Origin: Anoplolepis gracilipes | Lineage: Eukaryota > Arthropoda > Insecta > Hymenoptera > Formicidae | Assembly: GCF_047496725.1 (NCBI RefSeq) | Contig: NC_132971.1 | Location: 7,344,001-7,408,000 of the forward strand | Direction of reading: 5' to 3' | DNA: 64,000 nt | In this document: piece by piece, positions 35,777 through 48,600 of the stretch | Layout: every line of letters begins with the position of its first letter | How positions within the stretch are numbered: the first letter of the stretch is position 1 | Made by a program: the position numbers and the translations under genes | Notes under the pieces: generated by a model | Told to the model about the DNA's origin: nothing | Seen by the model: only the letters and a program-made list of their open reading frames with translations | The model's database searches: none

Positions 35777-38700
35777 CTGAAATTTACACATTACTCGAGA
35801 TGCTCCCATAAGAAATATCGGAAAGCTTATCGTATGCTCGACGTTCCTCGACGTTCGGTCCCATATATATGTCATAAGAATAATCTCTCGAATTTATGCG
35901 TCAATCGATCGAGAATTACACATCTACGTACTATTATTTTTACAAACTATGTAAGTGGATCAACGTATTTTCGATTTGTTTATTAATGGGTAAAAGTATT
36001 TTTTTTTAAATCTGAAAAAAATTATATACCTACTTTTTTTGATCTTTCTAAATAAAGACTAAAATAATAAGTTTAAAAACTAATTTGGTTATATAATAAA
36101 TATTATAATACGACCTTTCGTTTTTGAAGACTTGATACTATAGAGTTAGAAAAAACACAGACGAAAAATCATCTATCAGTACAGACTAAGATTTAATTGT
36201 GTCGTAGACATTAATGTATATAAAACATTCCAGAGAGATAAAAAAAATAAAAGACCAAGTAAAAAAAAAAAAAAAAAAGATACTGCGTTAATGATTGATT
36301 ATGGATATGTTTATCGTTGTATTATTACGGCGTATATTATTATAAGCAGCAATTTTTTTTCAACTTAATAATAAAGAAAAATTATAAAATATTTATTAAT
36401 CCTAAGACAATCCTTAAAATTTCGAAAAACATGGAGATAAGACTAAAATAAATTCCTACAAATTCTTCTCATTTCATTCGTTTTCTCGGATACTCGAATC
36501 TAATGCGTTCATTAACATTCACCCTAAAAAAAAGTGCATTATCATACAGGTTCTCCCAAACTTATATTTACATAACGCAATGGCTAACCGCTCGTTACTC
36601 GCCTCGGGGATGACGCCATTATACGGAAAGTCCGTATTGGCGGCTGGCGAGCAAACGACGAGCATATAACAGCCCCGTAACGCCGGTTGCCCCCGTCAAT
36701 ACTCTCTACTCCCTCCGAAAATGACTCCCAGCGCACCCCATATTACACGTCACCCTGTGTCCACACACGCGCGCATCGTCACCCTCTCGTCAGGAGATCT
36801 ACCCGCCGTCATTCGATCGTCATAATTTATCATTACCCACGGGGAAAGACGCGTTCGATAAATCCACGCCATGTTCAACCGCGTTACCATTGATTTATGC
36901 ACCGTGACGTTCGTACAGCCGTAAAGAGAGCGAGCGAGAGGAGATCTATCGCGTACCCTTTGCCGCGTCACGTCGTCAAAAAATTATACGCGCCCGCGCG
37001 AACCGTCGAGGAAAGAATTCGATGAAAAAAACTGTCGATCTTTTATTTCGTATGTGACCTTTCCGGTTCTGAAATATCCGGCGCGATATGATTGTACACG
37101 AAATAATATATAACGATAAATAATCCGTTAGACGTACTCACCGAGAGCTTAAAAAAGAAAGAAAAAAAAAACAGAAATTTGATTTCACAAAATTCTATTA
37201 ATTATTAGATATAATGTTTAATATATCTATTTAAATTATATAATTGTTTTATATATATCTATATAATTATGTCATATATAACTGATATACATATACTTAA
37301 TATACTTATATACAATATAAGTAATTAATTTACATTTTTATCCATTATTATAACTTTATATACCTAATAATTTAAATCCATTTTATCTAATTATGCGATT
37401 AAAGATTCACCATTTCAGTGAACTGCGCGTGTTAAAGGAATTAATAATTTGCAATTTCGTTATAGAGTAAGCGATTTAGACTATTTTTGCATAGCAATGC
37501 TTCAATCTGAATAAATTCACGTCCACTGCGAACGAGCGATTAAACGTTCGCCACTTCAATTTCTGTTGCCCGCTCTCGATTGAATACGTTTTCACGTTCA
37601 ACGAGATAAACGACGATAACACACAAAATGATTAAACAATTTCGTTGCTTCGTATTCACTGTATTCAGCTAAATTTTGTCGTCTAATTTCGAGAAAACTC
37701 TTTTCAATATTACTTTTAAAACAAATCTTGAAACAACATTCGAACGAATATTTTATGTCACATTAATTTTATTCTTAGTTCAATATGACATGAATTATTT
37801 GTAAGTCTTAATGTTAGATATCAAACATATTATTAAAGTGAATTTTCTCGGAATTAGACAACAACATTTAGTTTAAATATAAATATGTCCTTCAGATAGT
37901 ATGAATGTACAGATAAAATGATTATAACTCGAAGAGAAATCTTCGTTATTTATTTCACAAATCGATTTTACATATATAAAAAAGAGAGAGAGAGAAAGAG
38001 AGGGAGATTTGTTCTCCATTTTCCATTATAAATCCAATCAACGGATTAGAGCAGATTAAGGATCGTATGCGAGATGTGGGGCATCGCAAAAACAAAAATC
38101 ACAGATATTTTATTATTCCGGTATATTTATGTCTCGACGACAAAGCAGGAAAGGGATTGCATTACGTGGGCGTTTAGACTCGATAAATTCTTGCGGGGTT
38201 GTGAGTCGGCTTCTGATTTATGTATCACGACAGTAGAACTCATAAGGGAGATCTATAGCTGCTTTTTTTCCATTTCTTCTTTCGTAGCGTTCCGTAGAGC
38301 TACGCGCAGAAATCTTTGTCGGTGATTTTCAACTCGGTGAAGATTTAAGACGGTAACAACCGCGAAACTTTGTCTTCGCTAGATGAGATATTATTATTAC
38401 GTCCTCGTATTGCGTTAGAGCTTATTGATTTATTTTTTAATATGTTTTATGAAAAAAATTTACAGAATGATAACTTTGTATTAAAATTCACGATAAATTC
38501 TCGTAAGTGCGAAACATTTTACTCATTCATAGAATTTATTTGTTGATTTCTCTCGAGGGATATTATATTTTATTATTAACGTTATAATATGTATTATTAT
38601 TATCATCACAAACAATATAAATTATTTTCTATAAGATTTTTATAATAACTGTTTTATATATATTCCACTTGAATAATCCCAACTGTTTTTGCATCGTCAA

Positions 38701-39097
38701 TTTACTTTCGTGCGCTTCGTAACTGAAAGAGACTCGTGTTATTCTATTTGCATTAGTCGTGTTAATAAACTTCCAGTGAGTGTAACTCGTGATGAAAATA
38801 AAACGCGAACTGTGAAGAAAGAGAGAGAGAGAGAGAAAGAAATTATTCTCTGTGTTTGTGTGTTCTGTATGGTTTTATTTCTATCGATAAACTTTCGCAA
38901 ATAAACACTTTTACGTTTACGAAAGTAAAAACTATAAAAATTATTTTATTAAAAGAAGATAAATGTATAAAAAGTGTAATGCTAAGAATTTGTTAACTAA
39001 TCAATCGATATACTAACGCAATACTCTTGTGTTGTGATAGTTAATCAATTATATTGATTGATAGCCGCTAATTGTAATACTTAGAGAAAATACTCAC

Positions 39098-39185
39098 GTT
39101 TCGCAGAGTAATGCAACAATACACAGAGCGGCTCATAATGTTGCCTACTTGCTTGAGTCTCGTAACACGACTGACACAGAGCCAT
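39098..39185 (-). CDS. Weak candidate alternative first exon ending at a phase-1 donor
   Basis: On the minus strand, ATG at 39185 in a strong context (GCCATGG) opens 29 codons (MALCQSCYETQASRQHYEPL, then CVLLHYSAK) and runs into GAAAC|GTGAGTATTT, a near-consensus donor in phase 1. Phase 1 is what the kazrin exon at 30201-30313 and the microexon would accept. It lies upstream of the proven start exon on the same strand. Nothing else supports it: no similarity, and no clear promoter. If not spliced, the frame stops shortly after the donor. It may equally be a chance ORF. Confidence 0.22.
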
Positions 39186-39743
39186 GGCATGTAAACAATA
39201 GCGCGCTGTATTCGTCTCTACCCTATGTCGCCCGAAACGAAGGACGAATACTATGTGAAATAAATATCGTATAATGTCATAAAATATGTAACGCTACGTG
39301 AATAAATTTACGTGAAATATTCTGTTTCACGAATTTCGAAATGAACGATTGATATGTAGGTATTATTGTTACTTTATTATTCGTTACGTGATACTGCGCG
39401 TTCTCATTCTGAAAATAATAAGCAAATTACAACTGAAGGGTGAAAAATTCATAATGCGAAATATATTTGAATCAATTATATTTAAAGAGCTAATTTCTGC
39501 TTCCGTAAATATCGCAAGGAAACAAAATTATAATTTCCATTTTCTATTACTTTGATTCTTATTTCGAATAAATAATTATTTATCAAAGTAGTATTTTTTA
39601 CAATATATTCATTTAAAGTAGGAATCAAGTGACAATAAAATTATTGTATGAAATTATTGTTTTACTGTAATATTTATAGAGAAGCAATAATTATTCTTTA
39701 AATTTTCTTTAAAAATATTGTATTCAGATATATGTACATATAC

Positions 39744-39749
<6 letters not shown>

Positions 39750-39792
<43 letters not shown>
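39750..39792. repeat. (TA)n microsatellite
   Basis: A TA run of about 21 units after a TACATA-rich lead-in. Confidence 0.95.
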
Positions 39793-39793
<1 letters not shown>

Positions 39794-40444
39794 CGTTTAA
39801 TGATGAAAAGATAAATAAATATACATTTATTATATCTCATAGATACCTCGAAATGCATGGATCATGATAAGTAATTGCGAATATTAATCTTGGAATATTT
39901 ATAATCATCCAATAATTTATTCCGTATATAAGGATGATTACACGTCGATGTATTTTGCATATATATATGAAACTGATAAAATAGAACTTATATTATTATT
40001 ATCGATATATTACTGTCATATATATTGATTTATTTACTGGCACATTATGTATTATATAATAGAATATATTAATTCCAAAGAAATCAAAATGTATAGCAGA
40101 TATATAAATGAGAAAATAATAGAAAATGTTTTATTGCTAGAATATGTTTGCAAAAAAAATGACAAACAATGATAGAGTAATTTTAGCAAAAGAGAAATTG
40201 TCTCTTTAAAACTTTGACAAAGATATTATCATCGCTCATAGTTTTTGCTGCATTGTGAACTTGGCACGAACGTAACCGCACTTTTTGATAAAGTAACTGA
40301 AGTTGACAAAACTAGAACGATAAAGTCGCGAATGAATTGATCAATATTCCACAGAAAGAAATTGATTTAAATTAAATTGAAAAATAAAATCATAGAAACT
40401 ATAAAAATATTATTCTTCTAGAATTATCAGACAGTTATAAATAT

Positions 40445-40519
40445 AAATAAAATAAAATAAATATAAAACACAATAAAATAAAATAAAAGTATATTTAAAA
40501 TAAAATAAAATAAAATAAA
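40445..40519. repeat. (TAAAA)n-like repeat
   Basis: Repeated AAATA/TAAAA pentamers, interrupted in the middle by a TATTT stretch. Confidence 0.85.
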
Positions 40520-41362
40520 CAAAAAGTATATTTCTTATTGAAAAAATTCAGTTTAGATTTTCAGTGATCTATCATGTATATCGATATTTTTCACACTAAA
40601 ATATACAAAATAAATGTAAAAATAGAATAATTATGGTATATGCAAAATAGCAAAGTGACTATTAAATAGATAAATGGATTCGATTACTTTCCAATGCAAT
40701 TTACAATGTATTTTGGATCTTATTTCCCATCCTAGGAAGATAATAGAATGACGACCCAGCTGTGCTTCACGATGGAGAAATAATTTGTATTGCTGCCTCC
40801 CTCCTTCCAAAAACGAGTGTTATCGTCAGGCTTTGGGATTACGCGCGAATTTGTTGTCGTATATAGTTCCCTAGTGTCCAATTTCGAAGTAGACATTTAT
40901 CGATTTGATCATCCCTTTTGATTTAGACGCATAATATTCATTTGGGATATGACAAAGTTTTGTTTACTCTTAACTTCATAAAGTTTGCTAATTTTCGCTT
41001 CAAATTGAAAGTGCCACTGGGTAGTGGAAATTCACAGATATTAGAAATAATTTAATTAAAATAAAGATTAAATCCGCAAAAGTATAACTACTCTGTATTC
41101 TATAGTTGTTGTGTAATATAATAGAATTTATATTTGAACTAGTGCTAGTTATGCAGGGGAGAATCCATTCAGGTCATCGAAATAAATGGAGGAGGCACTA
41201 CGGCATTTGATATATCGACGGAAACGACCAAGTCACCGATATTTCCCGCTTCTCTCCTTCGTGCGGTTCGATCAATCCTCGCGAAGGGTCGACCAGAGCC
41301 CGTAAATACGAATTACGACGCGACCAGTTGTACCATCTTCGGATAACGAGGCGCATGAATTA

Positions 41363-42467
41363 AGCTCTCTTAAGCTGGCAGGACCAAATCAGCAAAATCA
41401 AATGGAACCTAATGGATTATTTAGTACTTATTTTGTACTATTTTGTACCACAAAAATAATTTTGTACCCCATGCCAATTCAGAAAAAATCGTGGCGCTGC
41501 TAACATAATATTAAGCTATATACCAAGGACGCATACCTATTCCTTCGAATGTTGCCATACATATGACAAGAGCAACAGCGCGCTACGTCTGTAAAGGTCG
41601 AGCGCCGAACACTGTGTGACGATGTAAGATAACAAATTCCTTATGCCTATAAAATAATATACGTAGGTATGTCGAATATCCTTTGTAAAAAATAGTGACG
41701 CGTCCTTGTTTGTATCCTTGGTATGCGTGACGTAGGAAGACACGGCATAGGACATAGTGGGGGAAGGCAAGTGGGGGAAAGGACCGCCGCGTCGCGCAGA
41801 AAGCAGAGAGACGAAAAAATTATTATTGTTCAGCCAACGCTCGAGAGTTAACAAGTACGTATTCGACATACATATGTCGTTTATATCAATAAAGTTTTTC
41901 TACCTCATTGTCAGTAGCTTTCGATATACGATCTATCTGATTCTTTTGTAAAACTAGTTTTACTTACAACATTTTTCGTTCTCGAGTTTCAAATTAATTT
42001 TATTAATAAATGAGTGTATTACAATTTTTCGCTTCATCATTCGATCCTGCGATTCGTATTTTGTACCACCAAAAATTAGTACAAATTCAGTACTAATCAG
42101 ATCAGTTTTTATTTTTCATTTTTAATGGTTTTTATTACGATAGTTGAATATTAAGTTAGCAGGACCACAATTTTTTCTGAATTGGCACGGGGTACAAATT
42201 TATTTTCGGTGGTACAAAATTATTTTCGGTGGTACAAATTAGTACAAATTCAGTACTAATTGCATCTGTTTTGTTTTATTTATTTTTTTAATTTTTTCTT
42301 TTGGTCCTGCTAGCTTAATATTAAGTTAGCAGCGCCACGATTTTTTCTGAATTGGCGTGGGGTACAAAATTATTTTTGGTGGTACAAAATAGTACAAAAT
42401 AAGTACTAAATAATTCATTAGGTCTCATTTGATTTTACTAATTTGGTCCTGCCAGCTTAAGAGAGCT
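41363..42467. mobile_element. 1.1-kb non-autonomous DNA transposon with long inverted repeats and 9-bp target duplication
   Basis: The left end AGCTCTCTTAAGCTGGCAGG is the exact reverse complement of the right end. The inverted repeat runs about 150 bp per side with few differences, to TTAGCAGCGCCACGA. The direct repeat CATGAATTA flanks it on both sides (41354-41362 and 42468-42476). A third, diverged copy of the terminal module lies inside at about 42060-42320 (GTTAGCAGGACC, then GGTACAAA repeats). The interior has only short frames and no recognisable transposase. A 9-bp duplication with long inverted repeats suggests a Mutator-like element; that assignment is inferred. Confidence 0.85.
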
Positions 42468-42476
42468 CATGAATTA

Positions 42477-45400
42477 AATATAACATCGACTATGAGAATC
42501 TCTCTTGGAATCTAAAGTTTTTCCTTTTTATCGTGAAAAGCATTTATTCTTATATTATATTTCGCGTCGCCTCCATTCCACTATAATGTGCCCTCCATCC
42601 GTTACATCCGATTTGCAATTTCCGGCGAGTGTTTTCCCTCTTCGGTACTTTGTGTCATGTCTAATTTGCTCTCGATGGCGCACATCTCCTCAGGAGTCCG
42701 GGCACGAGTGTTGGTTGTCTCGCAGAACTAATTACCGAGAAACCCATTTCGAAATTTTGTTTCGCCAAAACGACGCGTGCCCCGCCCTCCCCTACGCCAG
42801 ATGCATCCCGCGTCTTCCACTCTCGCGCAGAGAGAAATTGCGGAGCGCCAAACTCGGGTCGTGGATCCTCCTCGGTTCTGTCAGGAGTTTCGCGCAGATG
42901 AATGATAATTCCTACTGGAATGGAGAACGAGCTCTTTCCCTCTCGCGTGCGGAAGGAAATCTCGCGAGATGCAACACGGCGTGGCGTCGAATGATCTCGT
43001 GGCACTTTCCGCGTTGCCTCTTTGCCGCAACGTTGGGATTTATGACGTAAACCTAAATGTGTATACGGTATACGCGTGCGCGGATCTGTCTATTGTCGCG
43101 GGATTCGAGCCGTCGCGCGATACCCGAGGAAAAGTTTGTTTGACTTCGTGCGACGCGTCGCGTTGCTACTCGACGAAATAATCTGAAATAAGCTGAAATG
43201 TATATACGAGTAATTACCTATATACAGTTTGTGTTCATTCGCGGAAATTTTAACAAAAAAAGTTGATAGATCTTCCTTTCATTTTTGATACCTTCTTAAT
43301 AATAATTTATATATTTATCAAAAAATATAACATAACAAAACGAAAAAAGATTATCAAAAAAATAATAAAAACAGCCAAATTAAATAATTTTTATTTTTCT
43401 GAAATTAATCATTATGTATAGAGCAAATTTTTAACTTGCAGAAAATAATTGAATCGAGAGCTGTAATCAGTATAACGCAGCTTCAATCAGCGATTTAGAT
43501 AGATTTTTCTCTAATTTTCAATACTTTCTCAACAATTTATCTCTCAAAAAATATAATAACATTTAAACCAAAAAAAGTCACATAAAAATAATAACAGCTA
43601 AATAAAATAATGTTTACATGTTGAAATCGAATCATTATTTACATACGGTAATTTTTTACTTGTAAGAAGGAATTAAATTAAAAGCTGGAATCAGTATGAT
43701 GCAACTTCAATCAGCGAATACCATCAATTTAATCCTTAATTCAAATAATTTCCGCGTTCCCTTACTTCTCTCGATCGTTATTGCGCTGCCGACGTTGCCA
43801 TAAACCGCATCATTAACCTGATATCATCGGCAACTGGCCTGAGAATAGCTTATACAACCATGCGCGATTTTAATCTAAATGCAATGGAAAAAAAGAAATG
43901 GGTTCACGTATATTCGCGTGCGAATGGCAGGCGACGAGAAACTCGAAGGAGCGCGATTTTAAAACTAACGACGGTAGCGAAGTTAAATGCTCTTTACTTT
44001 TTTCCGCCTCCCACCTTAATTAGTGCACCCTCCGACCGCGTAATTATTGCGTTACGGTTGTATTAGACGTCAGCCAAGGCGAGTCCCTCCGCGCGAGAAT
44101 ACGCCCAGCAATTTCCAGCCTCCCTCGTTTTTCCCGCGCGTTATTTTCTTTTTCAGGCATATTAAACAGTGTCGGTGCGTCGTCGCATAAACGGGCGTGA
44201 CATTTTTGTTTAAGCTCAAAAAAATGCACTCGACACAAATTGCAGCAAAAATATTGTATTTACAACGGATTAAAATGCATGTTTTTTAAATGCAGTCCTT
44301 TGGCTCGTTCATATGAGTAAAACTTGTATGAATTTATATTTTAGAATTGTGTATATATGTATATATATATATTCTTGTAGAAGCTAACTTTTCCTACTTA
44401 TTATATTATAGATTAAGTAAACAATTGTTTGACAATTTTCAACTACTTGAATGTTACTACGCGATAGTTGATACAATCGTGATAAATTCTAATTAATCGG
44501 ACAAAGTTTGATAAAGTCGTTAGATTGTTTTGACTTCGGTAAGTGATTCAACCGTAACGTTGAACAAAGTTTCTTATCTTGAATTTAGACTTTTCGCAAC
44601 AAAAATAAACTTTCGTCCCGCGAAATTTATCGACAGCATGGCGTTTTAATTACTTGCGCATTTTATATTTCCTACCGTCTAATTGCTTCGATTAGTATTT
44701 AATAAGGATAAAATGAAACAATTATACAATACTAAAAATAAAAAAAGAAAATTATCTTTAAATATATCAAGTGCGATGGTAAAAAGCTCGAATTGATTTT
44801 CAAGAAAAAAATGCCACACTTTCGAAAAAAAATTATCCAACTCTTAGAAACTAGAAAAATTATCAAATTAATTCGAAAATCCATTTCGGAATCGAATCTA
44901 TATAATGGTACAGCCTTATTGTTACATTAGAAAAGACATGACTCGCGATCAGGCTACGACTTTTAATCGACCTGTTCAATTTTTGTCAGCCGAGAACAAT
45001 GAACACCGAGAACAATCTGTCTCGCTCGATGGAGCATTCAGGATGAGCCTTAACGGTGAAAGCCTGACCGGAAGAATCGACGATCCGTGACTGACGATAC
45101 GATAATGCAAACGGTACTGAAATCTTTTCGTTCCAGACGAGATGTCGCCGCACATTTTATAACAGTTGCGACAGACAGATTGGCACAGATAGATAACATC
45201 GATTATCTCACATTGAATTTCTCGAAACAAAGCAATTGAAAATATAGCATCACATTTTTTCTGCCATTTTTTTTTAATCGGTTAGAAAAATTATAATAAT
45301 CTTGGGAGATTTCTTGAAACAGAGTCTCGGAGATTTCTGCAAAGTTTCGGATTTCATATATTAGTTAATCATACGAGCAGATTAACGTGACGTGTATGTA

Positions 45401-45782
45401 CACATATGCGTAATAATTCGCGATTAAAGTGCAAAGGTAGATATAGCAGCAACGTTGTCTTTCGCGGGATCCCTTCTCGAAATAAACACACGAGGCTGAT
45501 TCTGGATAAATGCAGAAACGGCAAGTAAATAAAGGAAGGGAAAAGCAGAATAGCCGCGAAATCACTGCGAGTAACCGTATGACCGTAATACATTCCGGCG
45601 CCACGTACCGAGTGGCGCGGAAAGACATGACGGCCAAGTTTCCCTTCGCCGTGCACAAGCAAGATAACTTATTCCTTTTACGTGGATGCGCGCACGTGGG
45701 AAGATAGGTTGACCATGTTCAAATTCAGTTAGCGGCGAGGAAATTTATTTTGCGTCGGTGGCTGGTCTAATAACGACCAGCT

Positions 45783-45822
<40 letters not shown>

Positions 45823-46239
45823 TCTTCCCTACTTGAACGTTCTATCTTTCCACATTTCCCTCTGCCTCGATTTCTCTCTAAAATTGCCTGTTGTAGATAT
45901 AGATTACGGTAGTGAAATAAGATCGGAACAGAAATGAACAGATATGAGAATAAGCAACGAGCGTGCAGTACCTATCTTTCACATTTATCTAAAAAAATAT
46001 ATTATATATATATAAAATATATTTTTAACAGATAGTGTGCATTTTAGACTCAAGTCCAGAATGTAGATTATTTTAACAGATACAGCTGGTTATATTTTAT
46101 GCGCATACCTATCAACCTGAGTAAATCGGGCGTGTGAAGTTAGCACCCCGAAATGCAATTTTTATAGTTCTGATTAGAGTTCTAGCTTGTTCTTAAAGAG
46201 TTTAAGAGTTCTCTATGAAAATAAAAAGTAAATCATCTA
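42477..46239. other. First kazrin intron, middle part
   Basis: A GC-richer block at 42560-43170 has a 181-codon plus-strand frame that resembles no protein I know and lacks splice support. A diverged tandem duplication lies at about 43256-43720 and a CT run at 45791-45819. Modest GC patches at 43860-44240 and 45430-45720 hold nothing recognisable. Confidence 0.5.
45791..45819. repeat. (CT)n microsatellite
   Basis: Pure CT run. Confidence 0.95.
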
Positions 46240-46547
46240 CACGGTAAAAAATTTTCTGTTAAATTTACCACATTTCTCGTGTCCCAATTTATCCACTCTA
46301 ATTTTAACGTTAATTTAACAGAAGGCAAATATGTAAACAAATAACACAAATAGTATGTGAAAAATTAACACAAAAATGTGAATTAGTGTAAGGTTTACTT
46401 GTTAATTGTGTTGTTTTAACTCCTAGAAACGGTGAATATTAACTCAATGCAGAAGAGTTAAAATAACATAAGAGTATGTTAAAAATTTAACACAAAAATT
46501 TCTAGACAAGAAAATTTCAACAAAAATACAAAATGTTTTTTACCGTG
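46240..46547. mobile_element. 308-bp MITE with CACGGTAAAAAA ends and TA target
   Basis: It starts CACGGTAAAAAATTTT and ends with the inverse (TTTTTTACCGTG), each end flanked by TA (46238-46239 and 46548-46549). The interior has repeated GTTAA/TTAAC and ACACAAA words in both orientations and no coding frame. The TA flank fits the Tc1/mariner type of insertion. Confidence 0.75.
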
Positions 46548-48568
46548 TAGGAACAATATTTTTTTTTAATTAACGCAAGTTAATTTTATTAGCAAATTAA
46601 TATAGACCTTTGATCAGTAGTTCCGAAACATCTTGTAGAATGCAGAAAGCAGAAGAAATAGAGAGAATCATGTGGGTGAGGGATAGAGCTATGAATATTT
46701 ATATCACCATGGCACACGGTTACCGCGGTAGAAGCTTAGGAAAAAGGGACGCTACTGTACCGTACGGTAACGTTGAGGTAGATAGGTAGTTACTGGGCCT
46801 CTGTACGGTAGAGAATGCGGCAAATGAGCACGGTTTCATAATGCATAGGGTACGCGCGCTATAGTAGTGCGACACGTAATATACACGACGCGCATTAACT
46901 GTATATTGTATTATTTGCCTTACGTATATACAATAGCGGCTCTTACCCGACATAAAATTAGCTGCCCTTACATGTATTCCGCATTGTGTAAGAGCCGCGA
47001 AATTGGGATATAACGGAAGAGAACTCTTCTCACAGTCGCTTTTAGCCGCCGCTCGCGTGGTTATCGAATTCTTCTATCACATTAAGCTTAGTTTTCGCAT
47101 TAAACAGACAAAGCTCAGATGGTGGATATTTAATTATAAAATTATATAAATCTACCATCAAGAATTAAATTTCCACTTTACCGCAAAATATTTCGTATTT
47201 AGTTATTAAATATTACTTGACAAGTTATTTCATGTATGATTTTTCAAAATTTTATTCATGCGAATAATAATTTATCAAATTAAAATATATATATATATAT
47301 ATATATGTTTAAAAATATATAAAAATATATAAAAATATATAAAAATATATTTAAAAATAAGAAAACATATATAATCAAAAAGACATGAAAGAGCACAAAT
47401 ATTCCATGCAAATGGTATTGAATAATCGCGATTTAGCTCGGCAAAAAAAGAAAGAAGATAACTATGTTATAGCCGTAGCCGAGTGAACCGTGAAACAAGG
47501 TATATAGCAGAGCATATGCTGTATCCATCGCGGCTAGATAGAGACTTTATCGTGGCACAGTGCCCTGATAAATAAATATGTACGTGCAATAACTCGAGAG
47601 CTATTCAGAATTCTGCTATACCCAGTGTGCCCGAATGATCGCGACTCTTTAATTAAAGTTCTCCAACAAAGTAATCAATTTTGTTTTAATTGACAAAAAC
47701 ACTTGTTTGTTATCAACTTTTCACTGTTATCAATTTTAATATTTAATACATAGAGTGAAGTACCTAACTTTATGATTTAAATTATCTTCATAAAAGCGCG
47801 CAGTTACTGAAAAATATTTTTAACAAAAGTTTCATAGTTTCAGGAAAAAAATGTGATATTTACATGTAACAGATTTTTTATAGTATGCATTTTTTAATAT
47901 TTTAATGTTATCTCAGTTTTTTAATAGAATCATATGTTTTTAATTTTATATTTTTTTTACATAAATCAATTCTCATTATTCTACATTAAAAGTCTTAAAA
48001 TAGAATTATCACAAAATCAAGTTTAGCAATATTTAATATTTAATTTCGACATGTAGTAACATAAAATATGTAAAATTTTGTAATTATAATATTCAAGGAG
48101 TAGAGATCATATTAAATATCATGAAATATGCATACAAGAAATTGTTACATGCATATTTTTCCTCTGAAATTGTGAAACTCTTATTAAATCCATTCTTCAA
48201 TAACTGCATATAATAGAGATAATTTAAATCATAAAATTAAGTATACTTTATTCTGTATATCTTATTAAACAAATATTTGCATTAAATTTTTTATTAAAAT
48301 CTAGCTAAAGCCAAAGATGATTAGCGAGATACATATCAAATAATTTCGAGAGACTATGTGCATTCATACTTGTGTACTTTCATGATACCTGACGTTAATC
48401 ATCTAGGATTAAACTCACTTATTACATGCGTTTTCCTGACAAACGAAAAACATAAATTGGAGCGCAACCCTACTTGCACGCAATGCAGTCCTGCACGCAC
48501 ACGGGGTCCAAACGCAACAATGCACTCGTCGAGCGATGGTTAAACATAAGTTGCAGGTATAGTTCGCA

Positions 48569-48600
<32 letters not shown>

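Larger units (their letters stand above)
35777..41353. other. First kazrin intron, left part
   Basis: Mostly AT-rich. A GC-richer patch at 36580-37080 has frames on both strands but no recognisable protein. There is an A run at 36260-36279, an AT microsatellite at 39750-39792 and TAAAA-type repeats at 40445-40519. Only the weak candidate exon at 39098-39185 stands out. Confidence 0.5.

Noticed and set aside
42505..43050. 181-codon plus-strand open frame
   Set aside because: No recognisable protein and arginine/serine-rich composition typical of GC-richer noncoding insect DNA. The opposite strand is open over the same bases, and no splice sites or partner exons support it.
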